A stretch of 42,285 nucleotides of DNA, taken from positions 1 through 42,285 of the forward strand of contig DATJPY010000034.1 in the NCBI GenBank assembly GCA_035506135.1, given 5' to 3'. A program made the translations under genes and the position numbers. The DNA is from DATJPY01 sp035506135 (GTDB taxonomy: Bacteria > Myxococcota_A > UBA9160 > PR03). The notes under the pieces were generated by a model. The model saw only the letters and a list, made by a program, of their open reading frames with translations, had not been told where the DNA came from and made no database searches. Each line of letters begins with the position of its first letter. Position 1 is the first letter of the stretch. Positions 41,351 through 42,285 of the stretch are shown here, in pieces.

Positions 41351-42019
41351 GTGGGTATCTCGTCGCAGCTGAAGCTGAAGATCGCAACCCACGGCGGCCG
41401 TCGATCCGGCGCGGGACGTAAGCCGGGGGCGCAGCCTCGCGTTCCCCATCTCTCTCGCGCAGGGATCGATGCGGCTCATCCGATGCTGGTCACGGTGCGC
41501 GTGGTCCGCGGACTTCCCTCGCTCCGCCGTCGCTCTCTCGTGCGAGACTTCGAATGTGCTTTGGTCGCGTTGCACGGGCGGCCGGGCTTCCGCGTGGTCG
41601 AGTACTCGATCCAGACAAACCACGCCCACTTCCTGATCGAGGCGAACGACGCCGAAGCCCTGAGGTGCGGGATGAAGGCGCTCGGCGCTCGCCTCGCGCG
41701 AGTAGCCAACCGGATGCTCGGCCGCGCGGGTCGAGTGTTGGCCGATCGCTACCACCTGCGCGTGCTACGCACGCCGCGTGAGGTGCGGAATGGGTTGGCC
41801 TACGTTCTGCTGAACCGCCGCAAGCACTTGGCACAGGTCGGGGGCGTCGCGCCTCTGGCAATCGATCCGGCCTCGTCCGGTCGATGGTTCTCCGGATGGA
41901 CGACCCGAGCAGTGCCAGCGCGCGACCCGCCGGCTGTCTCCGCGGCCTTGAGCTGGCTCCTCAGGGCGGGCTGGCTCCGCTGGGGGAAGATCGACTGGGC
42001 GGAGACGCCGAGTAGGTGA
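41351..42019 (+). CDS. REP-associated tyrosine transposase (RAYT, Y1/HUH)
   Basis: A 222-residue single-strand DNA transposase-like protein of the IS200/RAYT group. The N-terminus HGGRRSGAGRKPG is an AT-hook-like feature common in RAYTs of this type. The metal-binding HUH pair is HAH (91-93) in SIQTNHAHFLIEA; the likely nucleophile is Tyr151 in GLAYVLLN, preceded by DRYHLRVLRTPREVRN. RAYTs cut and move REP hairpins, and are usually single-copy and immobile. No IS200-like ends were found. The GTG start gives the family's usual N-terminus but has no leader when read from the predicted promoter. Confidence 0.85.
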   Translation: MGISSQLKLKIATHGGRRSGAGRKPGAQPRVPHLSRAGIDAAHPMLVTVRVVRGLPSLRRRSLVRDFECALVALHGRPGFRVVEYSIQTNHAHFLIEANDAEALRCGMKALGARLARVANRMLGRAGRVLADRYHLRVLRTPREVRNGLAYVLLNRRKHLAQVGGVAPLAIDPASSGRWFSGWTTRAVPARDPPAVSAALSWLLRAGWLRWGKIDWAETPSR

Positions 42020-42040
42020 GGATCTGGTGCGCGCGACCCG

Positions 42041-42285
42041 TCAGGGTTTGGTCGCAGCCCGGGGCTCGAGCATCTCGCACCCCCCAACGGCCGAATCAAC
42101 CACGCGGATCTTTCTCGCTTCGAGAAGAACCGCAGTGAAGTTCGATGCGAACGCGGCAGGCTCCAGCGCGCCTTCGATCTCGACGCACGATCCGACCAGA
42201 TCATCGGGTGCTGTACCGGGCGGGAGCGCGACGATCTGAAGTCGTCCAACGTTCTCGAGAGATTCTGCTTCGTGTTCTCTCCCCC
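42041..42285 (-). CDS. Unrecognised protein, C-terminal part, cut by window edge
   Basis: An open frame enters from the right edge and runs 80 codons to a TGA at 42041-42043. It reads as natural protein, with sequences such as ENVGRLQIVALPPGTAPDDL, GSCVEIEGALEP and ARKIRVVDSAV; beta-strand-rich with an OB-like pattern, then a Pro/Ala tail. Base use at third positions is GC-rich as for real genes, and the alternative frames contain stops or lack family signs. No family could be named from the fragment. It converges with the RAYT gene (21-base gap). Confidence 0.5.
   Translation of the reverse strand, partial: GREHEAESLENVGRLQIVALPPGTAPDDLVGSCVEIEGALEPAAFASNFTAVLLEARKIRVVDSAVGGCEMLEPRAATKP

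Noticed and set aside
1..42285. CRISPR array, tRNA, rRNA and prophage structural genes
   Set aside because: Looked for on both strands; no regular repeat-spacer pattern, no tRNA fold and no phage head or tail gene was seen.

Overview
The window is high-GC bacterial chromosome with a Gram-negative envelope: outer-membrane barrel proteins, periplasmic multihaem cytochromes, a lipoprotein, a lytic transglycosylase and PEP-CTERM sorted proteins. The gene mix (MtrA/MtrB conduit, a very long DUF1302 barrel, PEP-CTERM proteins, a RAYT transposase with a GRRxGAGRKP N-terminus, luciferase-like and Baeyer-Villiger flavoenzymes) suggests a deltaproteobacterial-grade lineage such as Myxococcota or Binatota. 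That placement is inference only. I found no tRNA, rRNA, CRISPR array or DNA-binding transcriptional regulator.

Layout. 1-0.9 kb is a scrapyard: the C-terminal piece of a tyrosine recombinase, a possible IS256-type transposase tail, and a PEP-CTERM gene that has lost its middle. 0.9-6.2 kb holds the intact parallel-beta-helix PEP-CTERM paralogue, a small DUF6868-type membrane protein and a 12-repeat FG-GAP/VCBS protein with a PEP-CTERM-like tail. 6.2-10.6 kb is the main find: a compact operon (read on the minus strand) encoding a decahaem MtrA/DmsE-type cytochrome, an MtrB/PioB-type barrel, a membrane-anchored NapC/CymA-like tetrahaem cytochrome, a tiny membrane protein and a monohaem cytochrome c. 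Together these 15 haem sites could carry electrons from the quinone pool across the periplasm and outer membrane. A further PEP-CTERM protein lies just upstream.

11.5-16.6 kb holds a Baeyer-Villiger-type monooxygenase divergent from a sulfotransferase, a luciferase-like oxidoreductase and a DUF2252 protein. 16.6-19.5 kb is a minus-strand set: a DMT transporter with a histidine-rich tail, a Rap1a-like periplasmic protein coupled to a glycine-zipper lipoprotein, and a phosphotriesterase-family hydrolase. 19.5-26.8 kb holds an RMD1/DUF155 protein, a coupled lytic transglycosylase-metallophosphoesterase pair, a HelD-like helicase, and a coupled SDR-GreB pair. 26.9-34.0 kb has a 1196-residue DUF1302 barrel with nine cysteine pairs, a fused membrane/spermidine-synthase-like protein and a dihaem cytochrome c peroxidase. 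34.1-41.2 kb has a coupled acyl-CoA dehydrogenase/enoyl-CoA hydratase pair, a seven-helix membrane protein, RqcH coupled to MutM, a zinc alcohol dehydrogenase and a methyltransferase. The right end holds a RAYT transposase with a good promoter that ends almost on its start codon, and the C-terminus of an unrecognised gene cut by the window edge.

Many gene pairs overlap by 1-4 bases (GTGA, ATGA, TGATG), so translational coupling is common here. Start codons were chosen by Shine-Dalgarno match and family length; several differ from the longest possible ORF.
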